Below the pieces are notes generated by a model, which saw nothing but the letters and a program-made list of their open reading frames with translations, searched no databases and had not been told where the DNA came from. This document shows positions 10,425 through 19,371 of a DNA stretch of 64,000 bases, in pieces (positions within the stretch are counted from its first letter, which is position 1; the number at the start of each line of letters is the position of its first letter). Position numbers and translations under genes: made by a program. The stretch comes from Gordonia namibiensis NBRC 108229 (GTDB lineage: Bacteria > Actinomycetota > Actinomycetes > Mycobacteriales > Mycobacteriaceae), in contig NZ_BAHE01000002.1 of the NCBI RefSeq assembly GCF_000298235.1, forward strand, positions 248,001 to 312,000, read 5' to 3'.

Positions 10425-11420
10425 GTGCCCGACACCGTCAACGTCCCCGAACGTCTCGAACAGCATCAGGTAGCGCTGTACCTGCTCGCGATCGGTGCGG
10501 GACTGGCCTTCGGGCTGACGGTGCCGTCGGCGGCCGAGTCCATGGATGTGGCGGTCACACCGCTGCTCGCCGCGCTGCTGTACGTCACCTTCCTCCAGGT
10601 CAGAGCAACCGACCTGGTTGCCTCCCTGCGTGACCGGAAATTCCTGTCGGTGGTCCTGGCGGTGAACTTCGTCTGCGTGCCGCTCGTCGTCGCCGCGTTG
10701 TCGCCCCTGTTGCCGGCCGACGACGCGATCCGGGTGGGCGCCCTGCTGGTCTTGTTGTGTCCGTGCGTGGACTACGTCGTCGTCTTCGCAGGCCTGGCCG
10801 GGGGCGACAGGCAGCGGCTGCTCGCGGCGACGCCGCTGCTGTTGCTCGCCCAGATGCTCGTCGTCCCCGTGTATCTGACGTTGCTGCTCGGCGACGGCCG
10901 TGACGTGATCGATCCGGAGCCGTTCCTGTTGGCGTTCGCGGTTCTCATCGCCCTTCCGCTGGCGTCTGCCTGGATCACGCAGGCATGGGCGGCGCGCAGC
11001 GATGTGGGGCGTCGTGCCGGTGACGTGGTGTCGACGACGATGGTGCCGCTGATGATGGCGGTGTTGTTCGCGGCGGTCGGATCCCAGGTCCCGCGTATCG
11101 ATTCGCGGTTCGACGACATCGCCGGTGTCGTACCGGTCTATGCACTGTTCCTGGCCGTGATGACGATCGTCGGACTCGGCGTCGCCCGTGCCCTCCGATT
11201 CTCGGCGGAGTCGGGCACGGCCGTCGTGTTCTCCGGCGTCACCCGCAACTCGCTCGTGGTGCTCCCGCTGGCGCTGGCACTCCCGGTCGGTGCCGAACTC
11301 GCCGCGGCGACGGTGATCACCCAGACGCTCGTCGAGCTGATCGGGATGGTGATCCTCGTCTGGGTGTTCACCCGTGCGGTACGTCTGCGGGGTCTCAGAC
11401 CTTCCCGGCGTCGTGCATGA
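10425..11420 (+). CDS. ACR3/BASS-family transporter (arsenic-resistance-like)
   Basis: 331 aa from GTG 10425 with about ten transmembrane helices. The LLVLLCPCVDYVVVFAGLAGGD segment in helix 4 has the CPC-x-D pattern of the ACR3 branch of the bile acid/sodium symporter fold, where the Cys is essential for arsenite export; SGVTRNSLVVLPLALALP matches the second discontinuous helix. Usually annotated arsenic resistance protein. No arsR, arsC or other ars gene adjoins it, so arsenite export is possible but not supported by context. Its last 26 bp overlap the 3' end of the convergent response-regulator gene. Confidence 0.8.
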   Translation: MPDTVNVPERLEQHQVALYLLAIGAGLAFGLTVPSAAESMDVAVTPLLAALLYVTFLQVRATDLVASLRDRKFLSVVLAVNFVCVPLVVAALSPLLPADDAIRVGALLVLLCPCVDYVVVFAGLAGGDRQRLLAATPLLLLAQMLVVPVYLTLLLGDGRDVIDPEPFLLAFAVLIALPLASAWITQAWAARSDVGRRAGDVVSTTMVPLMMAVLFAAVGSQVPRIDSRFDDIAGVVPVYALFLAVMTIVGLGVARALRFSAESGTAVVFSGVTRNSLVVLPLALALPVGAELAAATVITQTLVELIGMVILVWVFTRAVRLRGLRPSRRRA

Positions 11421-12045
11421 GGATCGCCACCTGGACGCGGTTCGAGGCGTCGAGCTTGGTGAAGATGTGCGAGATATGCGCCTTGACCGTGGCGAGGCTC
11501 ATGTAGAGCCGGTCGGCGATCTCTGCGTTCGACGCCCCGCGGGCGAGTTCGACCGCGACATCGTGCTCACGCGCCGTCAATGATTCGATCCGACTCACCG
11601 CCGAAGCGGATCGGGCTCCCCCGCCGTCGACGACCTGTTTGATCAACGCGGCGGTGACCGACGGACTCAGCGCGGGTTGCCCGGCGAGCACGTTGTGGAT
11701 GGCGGCGACGATCTGGTCGGGCACGGTGTCCTTGAGAAGAAAGCCGTCGGCACCCATCGCGAGCGCGCGAACCACGAAGTCGTCGGCGTCGAAGGTCGTC
11801 AGCACGATCACCGCCGGTGGCGAGGGCAGTGATTTGAATCGTCCGGTGGCCTCGATGCCGTCGAGAACGGGCATGCGCAGGTCCATCAGGATCAGGTCGA
11901 CCGGATCGTCGCAATGGATGTCGAGTGCTTCCTGCCCGTTGCCTGCCTCGGCGACGATGTCGAGCCCGGCGTCACCCCCGAGGAGGAGCCGGAGTCCCGA
12001 CCGGACGAGCGGGTCGTCGTCGACGATCATGATGCGTGCGGTCAT
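11395..12045 (-). CDS. LuxR/NarL-family response regulator
   Basis: 216 aa from ATG 12045. Receiver domain 1-120 with acidic pocket D9-D10-D11, phospho-acceptor D55 (LILMDLRMP), conserved T (VLTTFDADD) and K (FLLKDTVP). C-terminal HTH about 150-210: LTAREHDVAVELARGASNAEIADRLYMSLATVKAHISHI. Overlaps by four bases (ATGA) with the histidine kinase gene that precedes it, so the two form one cognate pair. The divergent ABC exporter on the other side of the kinase is the obvious candidate target, as for many NarL-type systems controlling drug or antimicrobial-peptide pumps (inference). Confidence 0.95.
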   Translation of the reverse strand: MTARIMIVDDDPLVRSGLRLLLGGDAGLDIVAEAGNGQEALDIHCDDPVDLILMDLRMPVLDGIEATGRFKSLPSPPAVIVLTTFDADDFVVRALAMGADGFLLKDTVPDQIVAAIHNVLAGQPALSPSVTAALIKQVVDGGGARSASAVSRIESLTAREHDVAVELARGASNAEIADRLYMSLATVKAHISHIFTKLDASNRVQVAILMHDAGKV

Positions 12046-13202
12046 GACTGCCACGGTAGCCAGACGTGCAGCAGGAATCTCTTGTCGTCGCTGACAGTCG
12101 CCGACTGCCGCCCGCCGTGGAGGCCGACGCGCTCGGCGAGCCCGACCAGGCCGTAACCCGGCGCGGGTGGGGCGGATCCGGACGCGAGCGGCAACGGGTT
12201 CTCGACGAGAAGATCCACGCCGTGGTCGGGGCCACCACGGATGTGCATGGAGACCGGCGCGTTCGGAGAGTGACGGCGGGCGTTGGTCAGGGCCTCCTGC
12301 ACGCATCGATAGAGCGTGCGCGCAATCGCCGGAGACAGTGCGGCGACGTCGATCTCACATCTGGCATCGACCCGCATCCCCAGCCGCTGCGCCTCGTCGA
12401 CGAGCGCCATCAGGTCGGGTGTGTTCTGCGGCTCCTCCGGCGCGGCGTCGCCCGGGCCCTCCCGTAGGACACCGAGAACTTCGCGTAATTCGGTGAGCGC
12501 GAGGTGTGAGGTCTCCTGGATCGTGCGTGCCGTCTCGCGCACCTGCTCACCGGTCAGATCCGTCCGGTAGGCCAGTGCCCCGGCCGACATGCTCATCGCC
12601 GAGATCCGGTGGGCGAGAATGTCGTGCATCTCGCGCGCGATCCGCGCACGTTCCAACGATCGCGCCTGCTGCACCTTGGCCTGTTGCTCGGCTTCCGACG
12701 CGAGCGCCCTCGCCCGCCAGCTCGCGAGGAGTTCGCGCCGCGAGCCGATGTACATGCCCCAGGACACCATCGCCGCAGTGATGGCGACGACGACGGCGTA
12801 CACCACGATCGCCGGATCGTTCTCCTCGGCGGGGGTGGAGAAGAACAGTGCCGCAACCACATTCGCGACCACGCACAACAATGACAGCGGGATGATCTCG
12901 ACCCACCGCCGGCGGGTCGCCATCGACACCAGAGCGAGAGTCGCCGGCCCGAGCGACGTCGTCGACACGATCCCCGCGAGGTTGGTGAACACGGTCACCG
13001 CAACGGGATACCGACGCCGCCACCAGACCGCCGCGTATGACGCCACGCCGAGTGCGAGGTCGGCGAAGAACCACCAGCGCACCTCATTCCACAGGTATCC
13101 GGCACGAGTGCTGAACACGGCCGCGGACACCAGCAGCATGAGCGCGAGTCGCCACGCGTGACCTGCCCAGGTGAGCGGGGGTTGGTACTGCTCGGGTTTC
13201 AC
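12042..13202 (-). CDS. sensor histidine kinase, HisKA_3 type
   Basis: 386 aa. Four or five N-terminal transmembrane helices (about 15-35, 43-62, 67-83, 101-122, 130-152) with almost no extracytoplasmic loop, then a coiled linker, the DHp helix ARIAREMHDILAHRIS with phospho-acceptor H193, and a HATPase domain with EALTNARRHS and GYGLVGLAERV (G boxes). Such intramembrane-sensing kinases respond to membrane or antibiotic stress. Transcribed first, followed by its response regulator with overlap. Starts 135 bp from the divergent ABC transporter start. Confidence 0.95.
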   Translation of the reverse strand: MKPEQYQPPLTWAGHAWRLALMLLVSAAVFSTRAGYLWNEVRWWFFADLALGVASYAAVWWRRRYPVAVTVFTNLAGIVSTTSLGPATLALVSMATRRRWVEIIPLSLLCVVANVVAALFFSTPAEENDPAIVVYAVVVAITAAMVSWGMYIGSRRELLASWRARALASEAEQQAKVQQARSLERARIAREMHDILAHRISAMSMSAGALAYRTDLTGEQVRETARTIQETSHLALTELREVLGVLREGPGDAAPEEPQNTPDLMALVDEAQRLGMRVDARCEIDVAALSPAIARTLYRCVQEALTNARRHSPNAPVSMHIRGGPDHGVDLLVENPLPLASGSAPPAPGYGLVGLAERVGLHGGRQSATVSDDKRFLLHVWLPWQS

Positions 13203-13337
13203 ACCCGTTCACGCTAGTCGGACTGTGCATGCGTGACCTCCGACCATCGGATACGGCGCGTCTACGACTTTCGGCTGATGCACCTGTGGACCGGCGACCG
13301 ATGTGGACGACGACCTGCTCCGACGACCATGGAACGC

Positions 13338-14249
13338 ATGATCACTGTGCAGAACCTCACGAAAAGGTATGGCGACCACGTAGCGGTCGACGACGTGTCC
13401 TTCACCTGCCGACCGGGGCAGGTCACGGGCTTCCTCGGTCCGAACGGCGCCGGCAAGTCGACGACCATGCGGATCATCGCCGGGCTCACCCCGGCGACCT
13501 CCGGGGTCGCGCACCTCTACAGCGTCGACTACCGGACCATCCCGAACCCGGCGACGCAGGTCGGCGTCCTGCTCGACGCGTCGGCGCAGCACGCCGGACG
13601 GACCGGTGCCGAGGTCCTCCGATTGGCCGCGATGACGATGGGGATCAACGGAGACCGGGTCGACGAGATGCTCGAGATGGTCAGCCTCACACCGGAGGAG
13701 GCCGGGCGTCGGGTGCGCAACTATTCCCTCGGCATGCGCCAGCGTCTCGGTATCGCCGCCGCGCTGCTCGGCGATCCGAAGATCCTCATCCTCGACGAAC
13801 CGGCCAACGGCCTCGATCCCGCGGGTATCCACTGGATGCGAACTCTGTTGCGCAACTACGCCGATCGTGGTGGCACGGTTCTGCTGTCCTCGCATCTGCT
13901 CCACGAGATCGAGATCATCGCCGACGACATCGTCGTCATCGGCAACGGCCGGATCGTCGCCCAGGGAACCAAGGCCGAACTGCTCGCCGGCGCGGGGTCG
14001 CGCGTCCGCTCGCTCGACGACGAAACCCTGCTGCAGGCACTCACCGCGGCCCAGATCGTGGCTCGCCCCAATGCATCCGGAGGACTCGACGTCGACGCGG
14101 ACCCGGTGGAGGTCGGCCGCGCCGCGGCGGCGGTCGGCGTGGTCCTCACCGAGTTGCGTCCCGCCGATGGTGCACAACTCGAAGCCATGTTCTTGCAGCT
14201 GACCTCCGACACGCAGCGCGAGCAGCCCACTCTCGAAGGAGCCCTCTGA
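13338..14249 (+). CDS. ABC transporter ATP-binding protein
   Basis: 303 aa from ATG 13338 (MITVQNLTKRYGDHVAVDDV); an ATG 9 bp upstream is an alternative. Walker A FLGPNGAGKSTTMR, Q-loop region VGVLLDASAQHAGRTG, signature YSLGMRQRLGIA, Walker B ILILDEPANGLDP and switch H (LLSSHLLHEIEIIADD) are all intact. The DrrA-like C-terminal extension (about 215-303) is typical of exporters for drugs or lipids. Forms an operon with the permease, overlapping it by one base (TGATG). Confidence 0.95.
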   Translation: MITVQNLTKRYGDHVAVDDVSFTCRPGQVTGFLGPNGAGKSTTMRIIAGLTPATSGVAHLYSVDYRTIPNPATQVGVLLDASAQHAGRTGAEVLRLAAMTMGINGDRVDEMLEMVSLTPEEAGRRVRNYSLGMRQRLGIAAALLGDPKILILDEPANGLDPAGIHWMRTLLRNYADRGGTVLLSSHLLHEIEIIADDIVVIGNGRIVAQGTKAELLAGAGSRVRSLDDETLLQALTAAQIVARPNASGGLDVDADPVEVGRAAAAVGVVLTELRPADGAQLEAMFLQLTSDTQREQPTLEGAL

Positions 14250-15061
14250 TGACCGTCGCCGACTTCCGCGCACCTCTCCCGACCTGCGGCGGGATCGACG
14301 TCGATCGTCCCGGAATCCCGTTCGCGCGCCTGGTCAGGGTCGAACTCCGCAAACTCGTCGACACGCGGGCCGGCTTCTGGCTGACCGCATCGATCGGCGT
14401 CATCGCCGCGGTCATCATGGTCGCGATGCTCATCGCCAACCGGAACGATCCCGGCAACCTCAACCTCGGCGAGTTCTTCGGGATGATGAACATCCCCACC
14501 GCCATCATCCTCCCGATCCTCGCGATCCTGCTGGTCACCGGCGAGTGGAGCCAACGCACCGCGCTCACGACCTTCACCCTCGAACCCCGCCGGGAACGAA
14601 TCATCGGCGCGAAACTGGTCGCGTCGATGATCACCGCGGTGGCCGCGGTCGCGGTGGCACTGGTCCTCGGGATCATCGGGAACAGCATCGCCGCCGTCGC
14701 CTTCGCCGACCCGGCCGGCGCCTGGGGGTTGAGCGTGGCCGGATTCGTCAATTCCTTTGTCATCCAGGCGTTCGGACTGCTGCTCGGATTCGGTTTCGCC
14801 GCCCTGATCCTCAACACCCCGGGAGCCATCGTCGCCTACTTCGCACTCCCGACCGCCTTGTCGGTGGTCAGCGAACTGGTCCCCTGGTTCAAGGACAACC
14901 TCGGCCAGTGGGTCGACACGACGCTGACCAACATGCCTTTCCAGTCCGGGGAGTGGGCCACCGGCGGCGAGTGGGCGCGGCTGCTGGTGTCCGGCGTCAT
15001 CTGGATCGCGCTCCCCCTCGGCATCGGTCTGGTCCGCGTGATGCGGTCCGAGGTGAAGTAG
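14249..15061 (+). CDS. ABC-2 type transporter permease
   Basis: 270 aa from ATG 14249, overlapping the ATPase stop (TGATG). Six predicted transmembrane segments, beginning near GFWLTASIGVIAAVIMVAML (44-63), then 83-102, 135-158, 172-195, 200-222 and 240-262. The sequence VTGEWSQRTALTTFTLEPRRERIIGAK between helices 2 and 3 is the EWSxRT...EPRR motif of actinobacterial ABC-2 permeases paired with bacitracin/daunorubicin-type ATPases. One permease copy suggests a homodimer pore with the upstream ATPase. Substrate unknown. Probably controlled by the divergent two-component system. Confidence 0.92.
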   Translation: MTVADFRAPLPTCGGIDVDRPGIPFARLVRVELRKLVDTRAGFWLTASIGVIAAVIMVAMLIANRNDPGNLNLGEFFGMMNIPTAIILPILAILLVTGEWSQRTALTTFTLEPRRERIIGAKLVASMITAVAAVAVALVLGIIGNSIAAVAFADPAGAWGLSVAGFVNSFVIQAFGLLLGFGFAALILNTPGAIVAYFALPTALSVVSELVPWFKDNLGQWVDTTLTNMPFQSGEWATGGEWARLLVSGVIWIALPLGIGLVRVMRSEVK

Positions 15062-15093
15062 GACATCCCGACCGAATCGGGCACGCAGGACCA

Positions 15094-15122
15094 ACCGCCG
15101 GCGACACGGAATCGCCGGCGGT
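15094..15122 (+). terminator. hairpin after the ABC operon
   Basis: Arms accgccggcga (15094-15104) and tcgccggcggt (15112-15122) pair perfectly over 11 bp around a 7-nt loop, 32 bp after the permease stop and before the next plus-strand gene. Confidence 0.7.
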
Positions 15123-15223
15123 AACCGTGTGGGAGCAGTATCGGGCCGAAGTGGGCACAGACCATGTCGCAGACCGGCATCCGCTGCTAGGTTTGCCGGG
15201 CTCTCGAGAAAAGAGGAACCCAC

Positions 15224-16996
15224 GTGTCGTCGTCGACCCCTGCCACCGGACCGGGCATCGAGCCCGCAGCCGAACCTGCAGAACCTTCAGAGGAGGCCGC
15301 GGGGTCGGTTGCGGAGTCGCCGAACACCACCGAAGACATTGCCGATGACGCCCGTCCGGCGTGGTGGCGGCGCCGCCTCGACCGCTTCTCCTGCGTGGGG
15401 CTGAGCGTTGCGCTCGTGTTCCTGTGGCTGTCCATGACACCGTCGCTGCTCCCCCGCGGCGCTCTGTTCCAGGGCATAGTCAGCGGTGCGTCGGCGGCGC
15501 TCGGATACTCACTCGGAGTGTTCTTCTCGTGGCTGATCCGCTTCATGATCTCGCGCGACAAGCCCTGGCCCGCCCCGATGCACCGGGTGTGGGTGGCGCT
15601 CGGCCTCGCCGCGATCGCCGGCACCGTCGTCATGCTCGTGATGTTCCAGCGGTGGCAGGATCAGATCCGCACCATGATGGACGTCGATCTGCTGTCCTGG
15701 ACCGCCTACCCGCAGATCGCCGTCATCTGTATCGTGGTCTTCTTCCTGCTCATCCTGATCGGCCAGGCGTGGGGCGACGGCGTTGTCTGGCTGGTCCGCA
15801 AGATCGATCGCGTTGCGCCACCACGCATCTCCGCGGTCGCGGCGATCGCCGTCGCCGTGCTCGTGACGGTCTTCGTGCTCAACGGCGTGGTCGCGAACTA
15901 CGGTATGCAGGCCCTGAACTCGACGTTCGCCGCGGTCAACGACGAGACCACGGCCGATTCCACACCGCCGACCTCCCCGCTGCGATCCGGTGGTCCGGGT
16001 TCGCTGGTGACCTGGGATTCGCTCGGACGGCAGGGCCGGATCTTCGTCTCGGTGGGCCCGACCGTCGAGGAACTGTCGGCGTTCAACGGCACTCCTGCGA
16101 TGGAGCCGATCCGCGCCTACGTGGGACTCGGTTCGGGAGACGACCTGCGCGCCAACGCGAAACTCGCCGCCGAAGAACTCGAACGCACCGGTGGACTGCA
16201 ACGGGAGGTCGTTGCCGTGGCGTCGACCACCGGCACCGGGTGGATCAACCAGGCGACCGTCGACTCCCTGGAGTACATGTACAACGGCGACACCGCCACG
16301 GTGAGCATGCAGTACTCCTACCTGCCCAGTTGGCTGTCGTTCCTCGTCGACAAGGAGCGTGCCCGCAAAGCCGGTCAGGCGCTGTTCGAGGCCGTGTCCG
16401 AGAAGGTTCGTGCGATCCCGGAGGCCGAGCGGCCCAAACTGGTGGTCTTCGGTGAGAGCCTCGGATCGTTCGCCGCCGAATCGGCATTCGGCACGATCCC
16501 GTCGCTCAACGCCCGGACCGACGGTGCGCTGTTCGTCGGTCCGACCTTCAACAACTCGCTGTGGGTCGACACGACCGGCAACCGCGACGACGGCACACCC
16601 GAGTGGCAGCCGATCTACGAGGACGGACGTCAGGTCCGCTTCATCGCCGATGCCCCGGATCTCTACACCGCCACGGCCGAGTGGGTGCCCGGCCGTGCGG
16701 TGTACCTGCAGCACGCCTCCGACCCGATCTCCTGGTGGTCACCGCGACTGATCCTGCGCGAGCCCGATTGGCTGAAGGAGCAGAACGGACGTGACGTCCT
16801 CCCGGCGATGAGCTGGATCCCGTTCGTGACCTTTCTCCAGGTCAGTGCAGACATGGCAGTGTCGACCGGGGTTCCCGACGGCCACGGCCACTTCTACCTG
16901 GCCGCGATCCCGGCAGCGTGGGCCGAGATCCTGCAGCCTCCGGGCTGGACCCCAGAGAAGACCGAGGAGCTCATCCCGCTGTTGAATCGCGACTGA
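15224..16996 (+). CDS. membrane alpha/beta-hydrolase family protein (Abhydrolase_9)
   Basis: 590 aa from GTG 15224, preceded by AAGAGGAA at good spacing. A Glu/Ala-rich N-terminus (1-45) is followed by four transmembrane helices (about 58-78, 88-108, 122-142, 160-185) and one more at 205-225; the C-terminal half (about 270-590) is an alpha/beta-hydrolase with nucleophile elbow LVVFGESLGSFAAESAFG and a preceding GWINQATVDSLEYMYNGD block. This two-part layout (N-terminal membrane domain plus hydrolase) is a conserved mycobacterial family of unknown substrate. The hydrolase probably faces the periplasm. Single-gene unit between two hairpins. Confidence 0.85.
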   Translation: MSSSTPATGPGIEPAAEPAEPSEEAAGSVAESPNTTEDIADDARPAWWRRRLDRFSCVGLSVALVFLWLSMTPSLLPRGALFQGIVSGASAALGYSLGVFFSWLIRFMISRDKPWPAPMHRVWVALGLAAIAGTVVMLVMFQRWQDQIRTMMDVDLLSWTAYPQIAVICIVVFFLLILIGQAWGDGVVWLVRKIDRVAPPRISAVAAIAVAVLVTVFVLNGVVANYGMQALNSTFAAVNDETTADSTPPTSPLRSGGPGSLVTWDSLGRQGRIFVSVGPTVEELSAFNGTPAMEPIRAYVGLGSGDDLRANAKLAAEELERTGGLQREVVAVASTTGTGWINQATVDSLEYMYNGDTATVSMQYSYLPSWLSFLVDKERARKAGQALFEAVSEKVRAIPEAERPKLVVFGESLGSFAAESAFGTIPSLNARTDGALFVGPTFNNSLWVDTTGNRDDGTPEWQPIYEDGRQVRFIADAPDLYTATAEWVPGRAVYLQHASDPISWWSPRLILREPDWLKEQNGRDVLPAMSWIPFVTFLQVSADMAVSTGVPDGHGHFYLAAIPAAWAEILQPPGWTPEKTEELIPLLNRD

Positions 16997-17051
16997 ACGC
17001 CGGGCCCCGGCCGGAGCAAGAACGGTCGGGTCGAATCGGCGCCCGGCGTTC
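16995..17051 (+). other. long inverted repeat between hydrolase and AraC gene
   Basis: gaacgccgggc (16995-17005, overlapping the stop codon) is a perfect inverted match to gcccggcgttc (17041-17051), with 35 nt between. It could be a transcription end or an operator 13 bp before the AraC-type start; the sequence does not decide. Confidence 0.35.
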
Positions 17052-17063
17052 CATACTCGAAGC

Positions 17064-18062
17064 GTGACCCCCACACCTGGTGATCGACCCGCGGACGAGC
17101 CGACGCCGAGCAATCGGCCTCCCGGCGAACGTGATCGTCTGCGCGAGTTGCTCGACGCCGTACTGGCCGACGATCACTCGAACCTGGACGAGATGGCGAC
17201 CGGCGCGTTCTCGTCCCCGTTCCACTTCTCCCGGCAGGTGAGCCGAGGTGCAGGCGAGTCGCCGGTGGCGCTGCGTCGACGGGTCCTCCTCGAGCGTGCC
17301 GCCTGGTTGCTGCAACACGGCCGAACGGTCACCGAGGTCGCCTTCGACTCCGGCTACGAGTCCGTCGACGGGTTCGCCCGCGCTTTCACGCGCGCCTTCG
17401 GACACAGTCCCGGACGCGCAGCGTCGACCGCCACACCGGCCGAGCACAGCCACTGGCTGCCCGCACCCAACGGCATCCACTTCCACTCACCCACCGTGCT
17501 CTACGTCGACAACGGCACCCCGACCACGGAGAGCGCCGGCGACGTCCTGATGCTCATGGTGCGGCACGACCTCGACGACGTCGAGGTCCTGCTCGACGCC
17601 GCCAAGGGGGTCGACGACGACGACTGGACCCGGAGACGACTTCCCGGGCACGAACCGCTGCACTGGAACGGCCCGGAAGAGTCGCTCTCGCAGGTCATGT
17701 CGCATCTCGTCGTCGACAAACAACCCTGGCTGGCGACCATCGAGGGCGCCGACATGCCGCCCGACCCGCCATCGGATCTGCCCGCCCTCGTCGAACTCCA
17801 CCGCGATCTGACACCCCGCTGGCTGGCCCTGGTCCGCGACATCGACCGCCGCAACGCCTGGCAGGACCGCGTCATCGACGCCCTGTGCGATCCACCCGAG
17901 TCGTTCCTGCTCTCCCAGATCGTCGCGCACGTACTGACCTTCTCCGCCCATCGTCGTCAACTCGCGCGGTGGATGCTGCGCGACACCGGGGTCGACGTCG
18001 GGGCGGCCGCGCTCGACCCCGACCCGATCATGTGGCACCGCAAGCACTCCGGAGGTTTCTAG
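17064..18062 (+). CDS. AraC-type HTH fused to DinB-like domain
   Basis: 332 aa from GTG 17064. Residues about 25-115 form an AraC/XylS double helix-turn-helix: FSSPFHFSRQVSRGAGESP and TVTEVAFDSGYESVDGFARAF, ending FGHSPG. After a linker, about 165-320 reads as a DinB/YfiT-like four-helix bundle (DVLMLMVRHDLDDVEVLLDAA, ESLSQVMSHLVVDKQPWLA, QIVAHVLTFSAHRRQLA), with His residues spaced as in metal-binding DinB proteins (H190-type, H287/H291-type region). The HTH sits at the N-terminus, opposite to most AraC regulators. Its stop is directly followed by the ATG of the reductase gene, indicating coupled translation. Confidence 0.85.
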   Translation: MTPTPGDRPADEPTPSNRPPGERDRLRELLDAVLADDHSNLDEMATGAFSSPFHFSRQVSRGAGESPVALRRRVLLERAAWLLQHGRTVTEVAFDSGYESVDGFARAFTRAFGHSPGRAASTATPAEHSHWLPAPNGIHFHSPTVLYVDNGTPTTESAGDVLMLMVRHDLDDVEVLLDAAKGVDDDDWTRRRLPGHEPLHWNGPEESLSQVMSHLVVDKQPWLATIEGADMPPDPPSDLPALVELHRDLTPRWLALVRDIDRRNAWQDRVIDALCDPPESFLLSQIVAHVLTFSAHRRQLARWMLRDTGVDVGAAALDPDPIMWHRKHSGGF

Positions 18063-18617
18063 ATGCCATTCCGCTACTACACCGCGACCACCCTCGACGG
18101 CTTCCTCGCCGACGACCACGACAGCCTCGACTGGCTTCTGACCCAGCCACTCGAAGAAGGCGGGCCGATGAACTACAACGACTTCTATGCCGGGATCGGG
18201 GCCGCGGTCATGGGATACACCACCTACCAGTGGCTCCTCGACAACGAACTCGCCGACGGCAAACCATGGCCCTACGAGATCCCGTCCTTCGTGTTCACAC
18301 ATCGCACGATCACCCCGGTGGCCGACTCCATCTCCGTCATCGACGGGAACCCCGCCGACCACCGCGACCGGCTGACGGAAGCAGCAGGCGGCAAGGACGT
18401 ATGGGTCGTCGGCGGAGGTGATCTCGCCGCCCAGTTCGCCGAGGCCGGGATGCTCGACGACATGATCGTCTCGATCGCGCCGGTCACCCTCGGGTCCGGA
18501 CGCCCCCTCTTTCCGCGACGCTACGACCTCGAACTGCAGGAGTTCGCCCGCAACGGGGCATTCCTCTGCGCGCGTTACTCATTCGTCGGTGCGCGCAAGC
18601 CGCTCGCGAAGATCTGA
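18063..18617 (+). CDS. dihydrofolate reductase-family (RibD C-terminal-like) protein
   Basis: 184 aa, ATG immediately after the upstream TAG. Begins FRYYTATTLDGFLADDHDSLDWL, the usual start of this family; later MGYTTYQW (the G-R/Y-x-T-Y nucleotide segment) and VWVVGGGDLAAQFAEAGMLDD, which is the NADPH pyrophosphate-binding GGG loop, then the SIAPVTLGSGRPLF ending. The family shares the DHFR/RibD reductase fold but usually is not a true folate enzyme; substrates are mostly unknown. Co-translation with the AraC-DinB gene suggests both act in one response, perhaps with the DinB domain sensing a ligand (inference). Confidence 0.88.
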   Translation: MPFRYYTATTLDGFLADDHDSLDWLLTQPLEEGGPMNYNDFYAGIGAAVMGYTTYQWLLDNELADGKPWPYEIPSFVFTHRTITPVADSISVIDGNPADHRDRLTEAAGGKDVWVVGGGDLAAQFAEAGMLDDMIVSIAPVTLGSGRPLFPRRYDLELQEFARNGAFLCARYSFVGARKPLAKI

Positions 18618-18639
18618 TCTTCCCCGAGCACCAGGGCAA

Positions 18640-19308
18640 TCAGCCCTCTCCCACCGACTTTCGCAGCACATCGGAGACCTCACCGCGGGCCCACTTGGGC
18701 AGGATGAAGATCCCCTCCGCCTCGGCGCTCACCTTGCCGTTGCGCGTGATCGTCCCGGTGACAAAGGTTTTCACACCTACGACCCGGTCGACCCGCGCCT
18801 CACCGCGGATCCTGCCGAGCGGGGTCGCGCTGCGATACCGGACGTTGAGGGTGCCGGTCATACCCGGCACGCCCTGGAACTCGGCGGTCGAGCCGAGCAA
18901 CTGATCGAGGATGAGGGCCAGGACACCTCCGTGGACGAGTCCTGCCGGGCCCTCGTAGGCGGCCCCGAGTTCGACCTCGGTCCAGGTGAACTCAGGCTCG
19001 TGGTGCAGCTCAACGGGTGGTGCGATCGGATTGCGCCGCCCCAGAACGGCATTGCCCCATGAACGCTTGGTGCCGTCGGAGTTGAACCGGATGCCGTAGG
19101 CACCGGGCAACTGGTCTTTGCGGAGGATGTCGGTGGCGGTCTCGATGAGCCGGCGTGCCTCGGCGATGTCGGTCTCGCCGACCTCGGTGCGCACGGTTGC
19201 GTCGATCAGTTCGCGCACGCTCCCGGCGATCGACGACGCGAGCTCGGAACGATACGCGAGCTCCTCGGGGTCGATGTCCTCCTGGATGTATCCGCTCATG
19301 GGTTTCAT
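18640..19308 (-). CDS. PaaI/THEM4-like hotdog thioesterase
   Basis: 222 aa. N-terminal 100 residues are helical and of unclear function; about 105-215 is a hotdog fold with GPAGLVHGGVLALILDQLLG, the central helix carrying HGG and the catalytic Asp typical of PaaI/THEM4-type acyl-CoA thioesterases, and TGTLNVRYRSATPLGR as the following strand. Start is uncertain: ATG 19308 directly follows a TAG and lacks a clear ribosome site; ATG 19299 (MSGYIQED) is equally possible. Convergent with the DHFR-like gene and divergent from the crotonase gene 64 bp away, which suggests a shared acyl-CoA context. Confidence 0.85.
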   Translation of the reverse strand: MKPMSGYIQEDIDPEELAYRSELASSIAGSVRELIDATVRTEVGETDIAEARRLIETATDILRKDQLPGAYGIRFNSDGTKRSWGNAVLGRRNPIAPPVELHHEPEFTWTEVELGAAYEGPAGLVHGGVLALILDQLLGSTAEFQGVPGMTGTLNVRYRSATPLGRIRGEARVDRVVGVKTFVTGTITRNGKVSAEAEGIFILPKWARGEVSDVLRKSVGEG

Positions 19309-19371
19309 CTAACAGTGCGCCACCGGCAGTCCGCCCATCGGACGTCCTGACTGCCGAGTAAGCTCCCTCGC

